From assembly GCA_903864435.1 (NCBI GenBank), contig CAIPFY010000085.1, positions 1 to 32,616 on the forward strand: a stretch of 32,616 nt of DNA, given 5' to 3'. Below, in pieces: positions 1 through 7,203 of this stretch (the stretch's first letter is position 1; every line of letters begins with the position of its first letter). Both the position numbers and the translations under genes were made by a program. Source of the stretch: an uncultured Chloroflexota bacterium. Its GTDB lineage: Bacteria > Chloroflexota > Anaerolineae > Aggregatilineales > Phototrophicaceae. The notes beneath the pieces were generated by a model. The model had not been told where the DNA came from, searched no databases, and worked only from the letters and a program-made list of their open reading frames with translations.

Positions 1-2
1 CA

Positions 3-395
3 CAGGTGATCGCCAGTGGTGTCCCGGTGACGTTCATTCCGCTGGATGCCACCAATCAGCTACCGTTGAACTTGAAGTTCTACCGCAAGCTCTCTGCAAA
101 TCGGACGACGCCAGAGGCCGAGTTTGTCTATCTCGTGATGTCGGACATCGCGCCGTATATGAGCAATGGCTTCTTTTTCTGGGATCAACTGGCGGCGGCG
201 GTGGCTACGGACGAGCGCGTCGTAACCATCGAGGAACGCACCATCACGGTTATCACGGACGAAGGTACGGAATTCGGGCGTACCCTGATGGATGAGGCGG
301 GCTATCCGGTGCGGGTAGCGATCGCTGCTAACCAAGCCCTATTCGAGCAAATTTTCCTGAACGTGTTAAACGGGCGTGAACCAGAGGCGGAATAA
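3..395 (+). CDS. Nucleoside hydrolase (IunH family), C-terminal part, truncated by window edge
   Basis: The reading frame is open to the left edge, so this is the C-terminal ~130 residues of a longer gene (the family is usually 300-350 aa). It resembles the C-terminal part of inosine/uridine-preferring nucleoside hydrolases, which cleave the N-glycosidic bond of ribonucleosides to give base plus ribose. Visible family features are the strand-turn VTFIPLDATNQ, where the family has a calcium-binding threonine/aspartate region, and FFFWDQLAAAVATD, which matches the segment carrying the late calcium-ligand Asp. The residue before that Asp is Trp, where the classical protozoan enzymes have His; Trp occurs in other subgroups. 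The GTG at position 6 is internal and is not the start. The N-terminal DxD motif is outside the window, so substrate class and cell location cannot be judged. Confidence 0.8.
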   Translation, partial: QVIASGVPVTFIPLDATNQLPLNLKFYRKLSANRTTPEAEFVYLVMSDIAPYMSNGFFFWDQLAAAVATDERVVTIEERTITVITDEGTEFGRTLMDEAGYPVRVAIAANQALFEQIFLNVLNGREPEAE

Positions 396-413
396 CCCCA
401 ATAGGCGGCAGGT

Positions 414-443
414 GGACACGGCGCGAGCCGTGTCCCTACGAAA
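414..443. repeat. Palindromic repeat, copy 1 (CGTAGGG-flanked hairpin)
   Basis: GGACACGGC (414-422) and GCCGTGTCC (427-435) form a perfect 9-bp stem around the tetraloop GCGA, followed by CTACGAAA. The reverse complement of the whole element is nearly identical to 4652-4681. It lies in the gap between the convergent nucleoside hydrolase and LysM genes, a typical position for REP-like elements, and could also help terminate transcription. Confidence 0.7.
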
Positions 444-464
444 GAGTGTTCGCCCCCCAAAAAC

Positions 465-1001
465 CTACCCATCACGCGGGTTCGTAACCGTGTCGTAACC
501 CTCATACGGCGGGCAGTTGCCGGGGATGGACAGTTCTTGACCGGCGAAGATGCGGTTAGGCTTCTCGACGGCGTTCTGCTCGGCAAGGCAAGCCACATGC
601 ACATCGAACTGCGCCGCGATGCCGTCCAGCGTGTCGCCCGCCTGCACCGTGTAGGCGTTCCCGCCGCCGCCGCCCTGCCCGCTGGTCGCCGCGCTGGAGG
701 TTCCGGTTTCGCTGCTGCTGCCGCTACGGGGATTCGTGACGAAATCCACGCCATCATAGGGCGGGCAGGCAAAATCAATCACAATCCGGTCGCCCACGCG
801 CAGTTTATCGGGTCGCGTCAGGTTATTCTTTTCCACTAAACAGGCTGGTTGCACATCATAAAACGCCGCAATTTGATCGAGTGAATCATAAGCCACGACG
901 GTATGCGTGGTATTTTCCTGCGCCAAAGCTGCTGTGCTGCCCATTAGCAGCAGCGCCAGCACCAACAAGGGCAGTCCAACACGGAACATGCGGGTCATCA
1001 T
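465..1001 (-). CDS. Exported LysM protein with two LysM repeats
   Basis: The protein has 178 aa. The N-terminus is a Sec signal peptide (basic start, then LPLLVLALLLMGSTAALAQ, cleavage near ALA-QE). Two LysM-type modules follow, about residues 32-77 and 115-160, each beginning HTV or YTV and containing a D-x-L-x-x-I-A core. LysM modules bind N-acetylglucosamine polymers such as peptidoglycan, so a cell-wall role outside the membrane is likely. Each module contains an ACL cysteine and ends in CPPY(D/E)G followed by VTNPR, so the unit is an internal duplication with two cysteines per copy; the copies are joined by a Ser/Gly-rich linker. There is no catalytic domain. An AAGGAG ribosome site (1005-1010) lies 3 nt before the first ATG and 6 nt before the second (998), which may be the real start. 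Confidence 0.82.
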   Translation of the reverse strand: MMTRMFRVGLPLLVLALLLMGSTAALAQENTTHTVVAYDSLDQIAAFYDVQPACLVEKNNLTRPDKLRVGDRIVIDFACPPYDGVDFVTNPRSGSSSETGTSSAATSGQGGGGGNAYTVQAGDTLDGIAAQFDVHVACLAEQNAVEKPNRIFAGQELSIPGNCPPYEGYDTVTNPRDG

Positions 1002-1324
1002 CAGCTCCTTGTGTTATGTGTTTCTTCATAAAGAATAGTGGACTTCTGCGCGGTTGAATATAGGACTGCGGTACGAAAACGCTTGCTTTAGGGCGAGCGC
1101 CCCGAAGCGATGAGCAACCGGCACGGCATCAGGAGCGTATCGTGTGACAAATGTTAATGGCCTGAAGTGTGTTTTAACGTTATCCTGTTAAGAGAGTAGG
1201 CAGCACACTCTACACGGGCCTGAAAAACCCCGCGTATTGCGGGGATGGCACCGCGCCGAACAGTGTAGAATCGGTCTTGTAGTGTGGTGGCTTGCGCGGT
1301 TGGTTTTTCGATTAGGACATACCC
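1002..1324. other. Divergent intergenic region
   Basis: This 323-bp gap separates the LysM gene (minus) and the solute-binding-like gene (plus), so it should hold promoters for both. I could not place a convincing -35/-10 pair for either. The only clear structure is the nested inverted repeat at 1209-1269, listed separately. No small ORF with a ribosome site was seen. Confidence 0.5.
1209..1269 (+). promoter_or_regulatory. Nested stem-loop, possible structured 5' leader
   Basis: TCTACAC (1209-1215) pairs with GTGTAGA (1263-1269). Inside it CCCCGC (1228-1233) pairs with GCGGGG (1239-1244) around GTATT. The structure ends 55 nt before the start codon at 1325, so if transcription begins upstream it would form in the leader RNA. 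It matches no riboswitch class I recognise, and a role is inference only. Confidence 0.3.
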
Positions 1325-2437
1325 ATGAGACGTGGCACCATTTTCATTTTCCTGTTCATTGTGCTGGCCGCCGCCATTGTCGGTGCCAGCCAGTTCTTAC
1401 GCGCACAACCCCCGCTGGAAATTACCGTCGCGGTTGACCCGCTGACGCAGGCGTGGGCGCAGGAAGCGGTGGACGCGCTGAACGCCACCCAACCCACCGT
1501 GAGCGCCACCCGCCGCGTCCTGTTCAAAGTGACCGCGACTGACGATCTGGATGCGTGGGCGGGCAGCGGGCGGGCATGGACGACCAGCAGCCACCCGGAC
1601 GCATGGCTGGCGGCATCCGCGTTGTCGGTGCAATACGCACAGGACAACGGGGTGTCGGTGGTCACGCTCACCCCGTCGCTGGCGCGTACCCCGCTGCTGT
1701 GGGGCGGGTATGCCAGCCGTGTGAATGTGGCGACACAGAACGGCGCGCAACCGCTGGATTGGCCGACCATACAAACGCTGGCGAAAGCCGAACGCTGGGA
1801 TGCAGCAGGCGGGCAAACCGACTGGGGCTTTGTCAACCTCGCGTTCGCCCAACCCAACCGCAAAATCGGCGGTGTGGCGGCGCTGCTCTCCGGCGCAGCC
1901 AGTTTCTACCAGACTCCGGTTCTGGATGGGCGTGCCCTCAGCCAGAGCGATTTCCACGACTGGTTGACGCCAGTGGTACAGAGCGTGCCGAACTTCACCA
2001 CGCTCGGCAGCGACCCGGCAGCGGCGATGGCCGGCTCGTCATCAATCGCCTCAATCGCGTTGCTCCCCGAAGCCCAATGGCTGCTCAACCTGCGCGGCTT
2101 GCTCAACAATGAAGATGTGCGCCTGAACTATCCGGCCTATCAGTTCGTACTGGATTTCCCGCTGGCCGTGTGGCAGGACAGCACCGCCACCGACGCAGTA
2201 GACGTGGGCGAAGCCGTCAAACTGCTGGCGGACGCGCTGGCCGCGCCGACGGCACAAGGACGGCTGACGGCCTTCGGGCTGCGGTCTGCGGCGGCAGAAC
2301 CTACCAACGCGGATGCGCTGTTCACAGCGGCAGTCCCTTACGGGGTGCTGCTGACGCCGGACTACGGGCAGATCACACAGATTCCGCCGCGTTCGGATAC
2401 GCAGGGGCTTATCCAGTGGTTTAGCTCGAATCAGTAA
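1325..2437 (+). CDS. Membrane-anchored extracellular solute-binding-like protein
   Basis: The protein has 370 aa. The N-terminus (MRRGTIFIFLFIVLAAAIVGAS) is a signal anchor or uncleaved signal with no lipobox cysteine, so the rest is probably outside the membrane but tethered. The body starts with ITVAVDPLTQAWAQEAVDALN, the beta-alpha opening of type II periplasmic-binding folds, and continues with segments such as PDAWLAASAL and the region near residue 280, FVLDFPLAVW. I see no conserved residue that identifies a ligand. The start is supported by TAGGA 7 nt upstream. It is first in a three-gene unit whose last member also carries a solute-binding-like region, joined to a VWA domain, and no ABC permease or ATPase is adjacent. 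It may therefore be a sensing or scaffold protein, not part of an importer. Fold assignment is moderate; function is unknown. Confidence 0.65.
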   Translation: MRRGTIFIFLFIVLAAAIVGASQFLRAQPPLEITVAVDPLTQAWAQEAVDALNATQPTVSATRRVLFKVTATDDLDAWAGSGRAWTTSSHPDAWLAASALSVQYAQDNGVSVVTLTPSLARTPLLWGGYASRVNVATQNGAQPLDWPTIQTLAKAERWDAAGGQTDWGFVNLAFAQPNRKIGGVAALLSGAASFYQTPVLDGRALSQSDFHDWLTPVVQSVPNFTTLGSDPAAAMAGSSSIASIALLPEAQWLLNLRGLLNNEDVRLNYPAYQFVLDFPLAVWQDSTATDAVDVGEAVKLLADALAAPTAQGRLTAFGLRSAAAEPTNADALFTAAVPYGVLLTPDYGQITQIPPRSDTQGLIQWFSSNQ

Positions 2438-2504
2438 GGACGGTTCTGCTGATTGGCGGCAGAATGACGGGGATACAGTGACGGACGAGAGGAGACTAGG
2501 CTTC

Positions 2505-2843
2505 ATGACATCTTCAACGCTCATCACCAGTTTGCTCAAAACGGCGCTCGATTCGGACAGCTTTTCTCTGGATGAACTGTATATGATGCGCGATCTGCTA
2601 GGGCAGACCATCGAACGGCGCGAAGAACAGGTGAAAGCGCACGAGACGCTGCGGATGAACTCCTCACGCGAAAAGTTCATCAAAGACATTATGGAGTATG
2701 GCAAACGGGTGAACCTGCCGATGGCGCCCGAACACCTGCGAACAGTGGGCGAATTCCTGTACGACAGCGACGTGCTGGGGCTGTCTCCCGAACAGATTAT
2801 TTCGGTTAATCAACCACATCCAGCGCAACCCGACAAGGAGTAA
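2505..2843 (+). CDS. Small helical protein of unknown function
   Basis: The protein has 112 aa and no signal peptide or membrane segment, so it is probably cytoplasmic. It looks almost all helical, with a charged, coiled-coil-prone stretch (GQTIERREEQVKAHETLR) at about residues 35-55 and a second helical block ending LSPEQIISV. I do not recognise the family. The ATG at 2505 was chosen because a GAGAGGAG ribosome site (2487-2494) sits 10 nt upstream; an in-frame GTG at 2478 lacks such a site. The stop is 9 nt before the next gene, and AAGGAG for that gene lies inside this one's last codons. The tight spacing implies co-transcription and possibly a linked function with the flanking solute-binding and VWA proteins. 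Confidence 0.7.
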   Translation: MTSSTLITSLLKTALDSDSFSLDELYMMRDLLGQTIERREEQVKAHETLRMNSSREKFIKDIMEYGKRVNLPMAPEHLRTVGEFLYDSDVLGLSPEQIISVNQPHPAQPDKE

Positions 2844-2852
2844 AACACGATT

Positions 2853-4619
2853 ATGAAACAACGGATTATCTTTGCGTTGCTGGCAGCCGTTGCGCTGTTG
2901 CTCACCGCCTGCGATCTGCCGGGGAGCAGTGGCACCACGACCACCACCGGGGGGAAGCCAGCGAATGCCATCGAAGTGAGCATCATCTACGCGCCCGAAT
3001 CCGCGCTGTATATGCCGCGCATCATTCAGTCGTTCAACGAACTGTCGGCTAAAGGCACGAACCCCGAAACCGGACAGCCCTACGCCAGCGGCGAAAAACC
3101 GGTGTGGATTGTGGACCCGACCGAGGGCAAAGGCGGCTCGTCCGGTACGAGTATGCAGGGCATCGTCAACGCCATCATCGCGCCCAACAACCAGAACGTG
3201 CTGAAGCCGGTCATCTTTGAACCGTCGGTCAGCCATTGGCTGGCGCTGGCGAACGAACGCTCAGGCCGCGAATTGTTCGACCTTGCCAACAGCCAGCCCA
3301 CCGCCAACGCGCCCGTCGTGATGGCGATCTGGGAGAGCCGGTTGCAGGCCATCCGCGACAAAGTGGGGCATGACGACATCGGTTGGGAAGAACTGCTGCA
3401 AGTGCTGAACAGCCCGAACGGCTGGTGCGATTACGGCATCACGAACTGCCGCCGTACCGTGTTCTACGGACACACCGACCCGTTCGTAAGCTCCACCGGC
3501 CTCTCCACGCTGATCGCGGAATTTTACGCCTCTGCCCGCGAGAACGGCTTCACAGGCCGCGAACTCGATCTGGCGCAGGTGCGCGACAACACGGTGCAGC
3601 AGGGTGTACGCCGCATCGAAACCCTGATCCGCCACTATTCCAGCCGTACCACCGAATTTAAGGAATACATCGCGCAGGGGCCGGAATATCTGGACTTTGT
3701 GGCACTGGAAGAAAACGACCTGATCTACATCAATCGTGGCCTGACGCAGTATAAGCCGCCGGAGAAGTTGGTGGCGCTGTACCCGAAGGAAGGCACGATC
3801 TGGCATGAGCATCCGTTTGGCATCGTCAATGCCGACTGGGTAACGGCGGAACAGAAGCAGGCGGCGCAGTTGTTCACGCGCTACGTGCTGCTCGCCCCGC
3901 AGCAGGAAATCATCATGGGCGAAGGCTTCCGCCCGGTGAACCCGGATGTCAAGCTGGCCTTCCCGTTCGTGGATGAGAACGGCGTGACGCTGGAAGGCCC
4001 CAAGACCATTCTGGATGTGCCGTCGGCGGATGTGATTATCGCCATTCAGGAAAGTTGGGCGCTGGTCAAGAAGCAGGCCGACATTTTGCTGGTGGTTGAT
4101 GTCTCCGGCTCGATGCTGGACGAGGACAAGATCGGTCAGGCAAAGCAGGCTGCGCTGCGCTTCCTTGACGAGATGGAATCCGGCAACCGCGTCGGGTTGG
4201 TGGTCTTTAACGATCAGGTGTCGGTGCGCGTGCCGTTGGGCAGCTTTGAAACCGTCGAACCCACGTTGCGCTCCACCATCGAGAACCTACGCGCCGATGG
4301 CGGGACGGCGCTGTATGATGCGCTGGCAGCGGTGATCGGCAGCTTGAATCAAGAGCAGGACAACGAGCGCATCCGGGCGGTGGTCATGCTCAGTGACGGC
4401 GCGGATACCGCCAGTTCGGGCATCCTGAACGACGTGCTACGCGCCATCGAAGCCAGCCGCAGCGACCTGAATCCAGTGATCGTGATTCCGGTGGCTTACG
4501 GCTCCAACGCCGACATCAGCACGCTAGGCAGCATCGCCCGCGCCAGCGCCACCACCGTGCAGTCCGGCGACCCGAACAACATCTCCCGCGTGCTGGAGAT
4601 CATCGGCAGCTACTTCTAA
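2853..4619 (+). CDS. Lipoprotein with solute-binding-like domain fused to a VWA domain
   Basis: The protein has 588 aa. Residues 1-20 form a lipoprotein signal ending in the lipobox LLTAC, so Cys20 should be lipidated and the protein anchored outside the membrane. Residues ~40-395 resemble an extracellular solute-binding protein (EVSIIYAPESALYMPRIIQ at the start, later LIYINRGLTQY and a helical C-lobe). Residues ~410-588 form a von Willebrand A domain with an intact metal-ion site: DVSGS gives Asp416, Ser418 and Ser420, then Thr485 in GGTALYDAL and Asp515 in LSDGAD. VWA domains of this kind bind protein partners through a divalent metal. AAGGAG lies 12 nt before the ATG. It is the last gene of a three-gene unit and is followed by a hairpin. 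The domain calls are firm; the ligand and partner are unknown. Confidence 0.85.
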   Translation: MKQRIIFALLAAVALLLTACDLPGSSGTTTTTGGKPANAIEVSIIYAPESALYMPRIIQSFNELSAKGTNPETGQPYASGEKPVWIVDPTEGKGGSSGTSMQGIVNAIIAPNNQNVLKPVIFEPSVSHWLALANERSGRELFDLANSQPTANAPVVMAIWESRLQAIRDKVGHDDIGWEELLQVLNSPNGWCDYGITNCRRTVFYGHTDPFVSSTGLSTLIAEFYASARENGFTGRELDLAQVRDNTVQQGVRRIETLIRHYSSRTTEFKEYIAQGPEYLDFVALEENDLIYINRGLTQYKPPEKLVALYPKEGTIWHEHPFGIVNADWVTAEQKQAAQLFTRYVLLAPQQEIIMGEGFRPVNPDVKLAFPFVDENGVTLEGPKTILDVPSADVIIAIQESWALVKKQADILLVVDVSGSMLDEDKIGQAKQAALRFLDEMESGNRVGLVVFNDQVSVRVPLGSFETVEPTLRSTIENLRADGGTALYDALAAVIGSLNQEQDNERIRAVVMLSDGADTASSGILNDVLRAIEASRSDLNPVIVIPVAYGSNADISTLGSIARASATTVQSGDPNNISRVLEIIGSYF

Positions 4620-4620
4620 A

Positions 4621-4650
4621 CCCAAACCTCACCCCCTGCCCGGTTTTGGG
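4621..4650 (+). terminator. Probable terminator after the VWA gene
   Basis: CCCAAACC (4621-4628) pairs with GGTTTTGGG (4642-4650), with one extra T, starting 1 nt after the stop codon. The downstream sequence has only three T residues, so it is not a textbook intrinsic terminator. Confidence 0.4.
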
Positions 4651-4651
4651 G

Positions 4652-4681
4652 TTTCGTAGGGACACGGCTCGCGTCGTGTCC
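4652..4681. repeat. Palindromic repeat, copy 2 (inverted relative to copy 1)
   Basis: TTTCGTAGG precedes GGACACG (4660-4666) and CGTGTCC (4675-4681). With a G-T and a C-G pair inside, this makes a 9-bp stem with loop TCGC. It matches the reverse complement of 414-443 with one internal substitution over about 30 bp. Two unrelated gaps sharing a near-identical palindrome in opposite orientation indicates a dispersed element, not a gene-specific site. Confidence 0.7.
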
Positions 4682-4692
4682 TCACTGTATTT

Positions 4693-4741
4693 CACCCCTC
4701 TCCTAGCTGTACTCAGCGGTTGGGAGAGGCGGACGGGGGTG
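4693..4741. repeat. Second palindromic unit beside the dispersed repeat
   Basis: CCTCTCC (4697-4703) pairs with GGAGAGG (4723-4729), and CACC (4693-4696) can pair with GGTG beyond an 8-nt bulge. The CACCCC/GGGGTGAGGG ends resemble sequences in other gaps of this window (9734 and 17381), which suggests a second loose intergenic repeat family. Confidence 0.4.
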
Positions 4742-4862
4742 AGGGCTTTTGAACGACTGCCCCGTCCCCCCCCAATGCGCCGGATTACATTTTTGAATTG
4801 CAGAAAAGCGCGTTCAAGATATGATTATCCTAAAGACACCGTTTTTGATGTCAGGGGGTTCT

Positions 4863-5852
4863 ATGGCTCGGCGCATCAGTCTCATCTTCGTTGTGGCGCT
4901 GCTGGTGGTAGTGGCGCTGCCGGTTCATGCAGGCAGCAGTCGCAGCGCAGTTTTTAGCATTTCGTGCAAGGGTTTCACCGGAATCAGCGGCAACATTTTG
5001 CTGGATCGGGACAACACGGGCGAGAAAAGCGAAGCCTTCATTGTCAGTGCCACCGATGGCTCCGGCAAGATTGTCTACGAACCGAAGCAGGACAGCTTCT
5101 TCGTGGGGGGCAACGTGGCATGGACAGGCGGCACCCTGTACGAGTGGACAGCCGCGCCCGTCTTTAACCCAATCACCCTGCGGATTGTCAGCCCTGCGGG
5201 GAATGACCTGCCCGCCGAGTTAATCACGCTGGCGTCTGGCACTTGCGCGGGGCTGCCCCGTTACGGCATCCTGCCCGGTGTGGGTCAGTTCGTCCCCGGC
5301 GACACATCGCCCTCGGTAGACGCGAACGAAGTACCGCCGCGCCCGAACGATGCGCTCGATGTCAGCCAGGATTTGGTCGGCTATCTGGTGGTGAACATTG
5401 ATAACCTCTCGCTGCGTTCCGGCGACGCCCCCGAATATTCGCTGGTGGGCATCGTGGACGGCGGTAGCATCCTGATTCCGCTAGGGCGCAATCAGGACTT
5501 TACATGGTGGTACGTGCAGATTGGCGATCTGATCGGATGGGTCAAATCCGAATTTCTGGTGGTGCGTGGCAACCTGACCGATGTGCCGGTGGTGGAAGCG
5601 GCGGGCGAACTGACGCCGGTCACGCTGGTGGTGTTCCTCGATCAACCACTGCTCTCCGCCCCGCGTGATACCGCGCTGCCGCTTTGCACCATCGGCGGCG
5701 ACCATGCTTACACCGTGATTGGTCGCAACCGCAGCGAAACATGGTACGAAGTGCAGGCCACCTGCGATAACGTAGTCGTCAACGGCTGGCTGGATGCGGT
5801 TGTGGGTGCGCTGCGTAATCCGGCAGGCGTGCCGATTCCGGTTTCGAGCTAA
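4863..5852 (+). CDS. Exported protein with SH3-like C-terminal repeats
   Basis: The protein has 329 aa from the ATG at 4863. This start puts the Sec signal peptide at the N-terminus (MARRISLIFVVALLVVVALP, cleavage after VHA); AGGGGG lies 4 nt upstream. In-frame upstream codons at 4821 and 4848 are possible but would prefix an unusual leader. After the signal is a beta-rich region (~25-150) containing two cysteines. Two bacterial SH3-like modules follow, about residues 180-240 and 255-315: the first contains NIDNLSLRSGDAPEY and WWYVQIGDLIGWVKSEF, the second RDTALPLCTIGG and WYEVQ..GWLDAVV. Such modules usually bind cell-wall peptides or proteins outside the cell. No catalytic domain is visible. 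A very stable hairpin follows the stop codon. Confidence 0.72.
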   Translation: MARRISLIFVVALLVVVALPVHAGSSRSAVFSISCKGFTGISGNILLDRDNTGEKSEAFIVSATDGSGKIVYEPKQDSFFVGGNVAWTGGTLYEWTAAPVFNPITLRIVSPAGNDLPAELITLASGTCAGLPRYGILPGVGQFVPGDTSPSVDANEVPPRPNDALDVSQDLVGYLVVNIDNLSLRSGDAPEYSLVGIVDGGSILIPLGRNQDFTWWYVQIGDLIGWVKSEFLVVRGNLTDVPVVEAAGELTPVTLVVFLDQPLLSAPRDTALPLCTIGGDHAYTVIGRNRSETWYEVQATCDNVVVNGWLDAVVGALRNPAGVPIPVSS

Positions 5853-5871
5853 CCATTCTATCCGCACAGAC

Positions 5872-5911
5872 GCGCAAGCCGCTTGTCGTTCGCACGATAG
5901 GCGGCTTGCGC
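5872..5911. terminator. Long perfect stem-loop between genes
   Basis: GCGCAAGCCGC (5872-5882) is the exact reverse complement of GCGGCTTGCGC (5901-5911). The stem continues inward for six more pairs (two of them G-T), to 17 bp with hexaloop TTCGCA (5889-5894). It sits 19 nt after one stop codon and 15 nt before the next start. With no T-run after it, it may be a factor-dependent terminator, an mRNA-stabilising hairpin or an attenuator. Confidence 0.5.
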
Positions 5912-5926
5912 CTAAAATGTGATTCT

Positions 5927-7105
5927 ATGATCTCCCTCCTGCGTACACTAGCCATCTGGACTCTGATCGCGCTATGGGGCGCTGCCGTCCTTCCGGCACA
6001 CGCGCAGGCCGACCCGCCGCTGGTCGGCCCCGCCTTCGCGTTCGTCAGCGCCGAACAAGACGCGCTCTACCTGTATGATGTGGGGACAGGCTTTACGCGC
6101 CGCCTTGCGCCGACGACGGGCTGGCTGAACGTGTGGGGGTTCGTGGAAGGCGGCTGTCGCGTGGTGTATACCGCCGCGTCCACACCCACCGCGCCCGCCC
6201 GACTCTACAGCGTGCGCTTGGACGGCAGCGACCCGCGCCTACTGGTGCAGTTCAACGACTTGCCGCCCGACCAATGGGGCGTGTGGGAGCCGCAGCCCTC
6301 GCCGGACGGGGCGCAGATCGCGTTTGTGCTACTGCGGGCGGCCAGCACGGGCGAATATACCTACACCCATCATCTCGCGGTAATTCCGGCTTCCGGCGGT
6401 GTTCCCGTGCTGTACAGCCGCACCGGAGATGAGCATGAGCCGGAATGGTCGCCGGATAGCCGCTGGATCACGTATATGTCCTACAGCGGGCGCGTGCCGG
6501 GTGCTGATCCGGCTTCAACAGCCGTCCCCACACCGGAAGGTCAGCCCGTCAACCCGACTGGCCTGCTGCATGAGGCCGATCTGTGGGTGGTGAGCGCCGA
6601 TGGCAGCACCAAATATCGCCTGACCGATTTCCCGGTGGGCAGCGTGCGCGCCCCGCGCTGGAGTCCAGATGGCTATCTGGTCAGCTTCGTGTATTCGCCC
6701 ACCCCCAACAACGAAATGTTCTTCATGATCGGCGCAGCGGAAGGGGCGCTCCCTACCCCCCTGAGCGCCGGAACAAGCCTGATTCTGGATACCACATGGT
6801 TTCCCGATAGCACCGCGCTGCTGGCCTCCGCACGCGGCCTGCAAAGCGTGGCGGAAAATGTGCTGTGGCGCGTGCCGCTGGTCGGCGCTGCCGAGTCCGA
6901 TGCCAGTCGCGTGCTGGCAGATGTGCCGTATGCCGACTACCCGCGTTTCAGCGCGGATGGGGGCTGGCTGACCTTCCGCACCGAGTACGGCCTCGGCCTA
7001 GCAGATGTCCGCAGCGCCGCGTGGTCGCTGCTGGATATGCCAGCGGGCAATATGCCGCCAGTGTGGACACCCGCCGCCTTCGCTGGTGAACGCGCCTGCG
7101 GGTAA
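5927..7105 (+). CDS. Exported PD40/TolB-type beta-propeller protein
   Basis: The protein has 392 aa from the ATG at 5927. The first ~28 residues are a Sec signal peptide (ISLLRTLAIWTLIALWGAAV, cleavage near AHA-QA), which favours this start over the TTG at 5906 that lies inside the upstream hairpin. The mature part has repeated PD40 blades: QPSPDGAQIAFVL, EWSPDSRWITYMS, RWSPDGYLVSFVYS, TWFPDSTALLASA and RFSADGGWLTFRT. This spacing fits a six-bladed WD40-like propeller related to TolB, a fold that serves for protein or ligand binding. One blade has a low-complexity Pro/Thr insert (about DPASTAVPTPEGQPVNP). There is no peptidase domain, unlike the propeller-peptidase fusions. The binding partner is unknown. 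Confidence 0.8.
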   Translation: MISLLRTLAIWTLIALWGAAVLPAHAQADPPLVGPAFAFVSAEQDALYLYDVGTGFTRRLAPTTGWLNVWGFVEGGCRVVYTAASTPTAPARLYSVRLDGSDPRLLVQFNDLPPDQWGVWEPQPSPDGAQIAFVLLRAASTGEYTYTHHLAVIPASGGVPVLYSRTGDEHEPEWSPDSRWITYMSYSGRVPGADPASTAVPTPEGQPVNPTGLLHEADLWVVSADGSTKYRLTDFPVGSVRAPRWSPDGYLVSFVYSPTPNNEMFFMIGAAEGALPTPLSAGTSLILDTTWFPDSTALLASARGLQSVAENVLWRVPLVGAAESDASRVLADVPYADYPRFSADGGWLTFRTEYGLGLADVRSAAWSLLDMPAGNMPPVWTPAAFAGERACG

Positions 7106-7123
7106 ATTTCCCACGCACTCATT

Positions 7124-7153
7124 TTTACACAAAATGTATTTTTCCCCTATACT
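7124..7153 (+). promoter_or_regulatory. Predicted sigma70-type promoter for the clostripain-like gene
   Basis: TTTACA (7124-7129) and TATACT (7148-7153) are separated by 18 nt in a locally AT-rich stretch. The expected transcription start is near 7160, giving a leader of about 45 nt. AGGAG (7192-7196) lies 7 nt before the GTG start at 7204. Confidence 0.55.
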
Positions 7154-7203
7154 TCACAAGTGGAATTGATTTTCCTTGTTTCGCAAACAACAGGAGATGC
7201 ACG

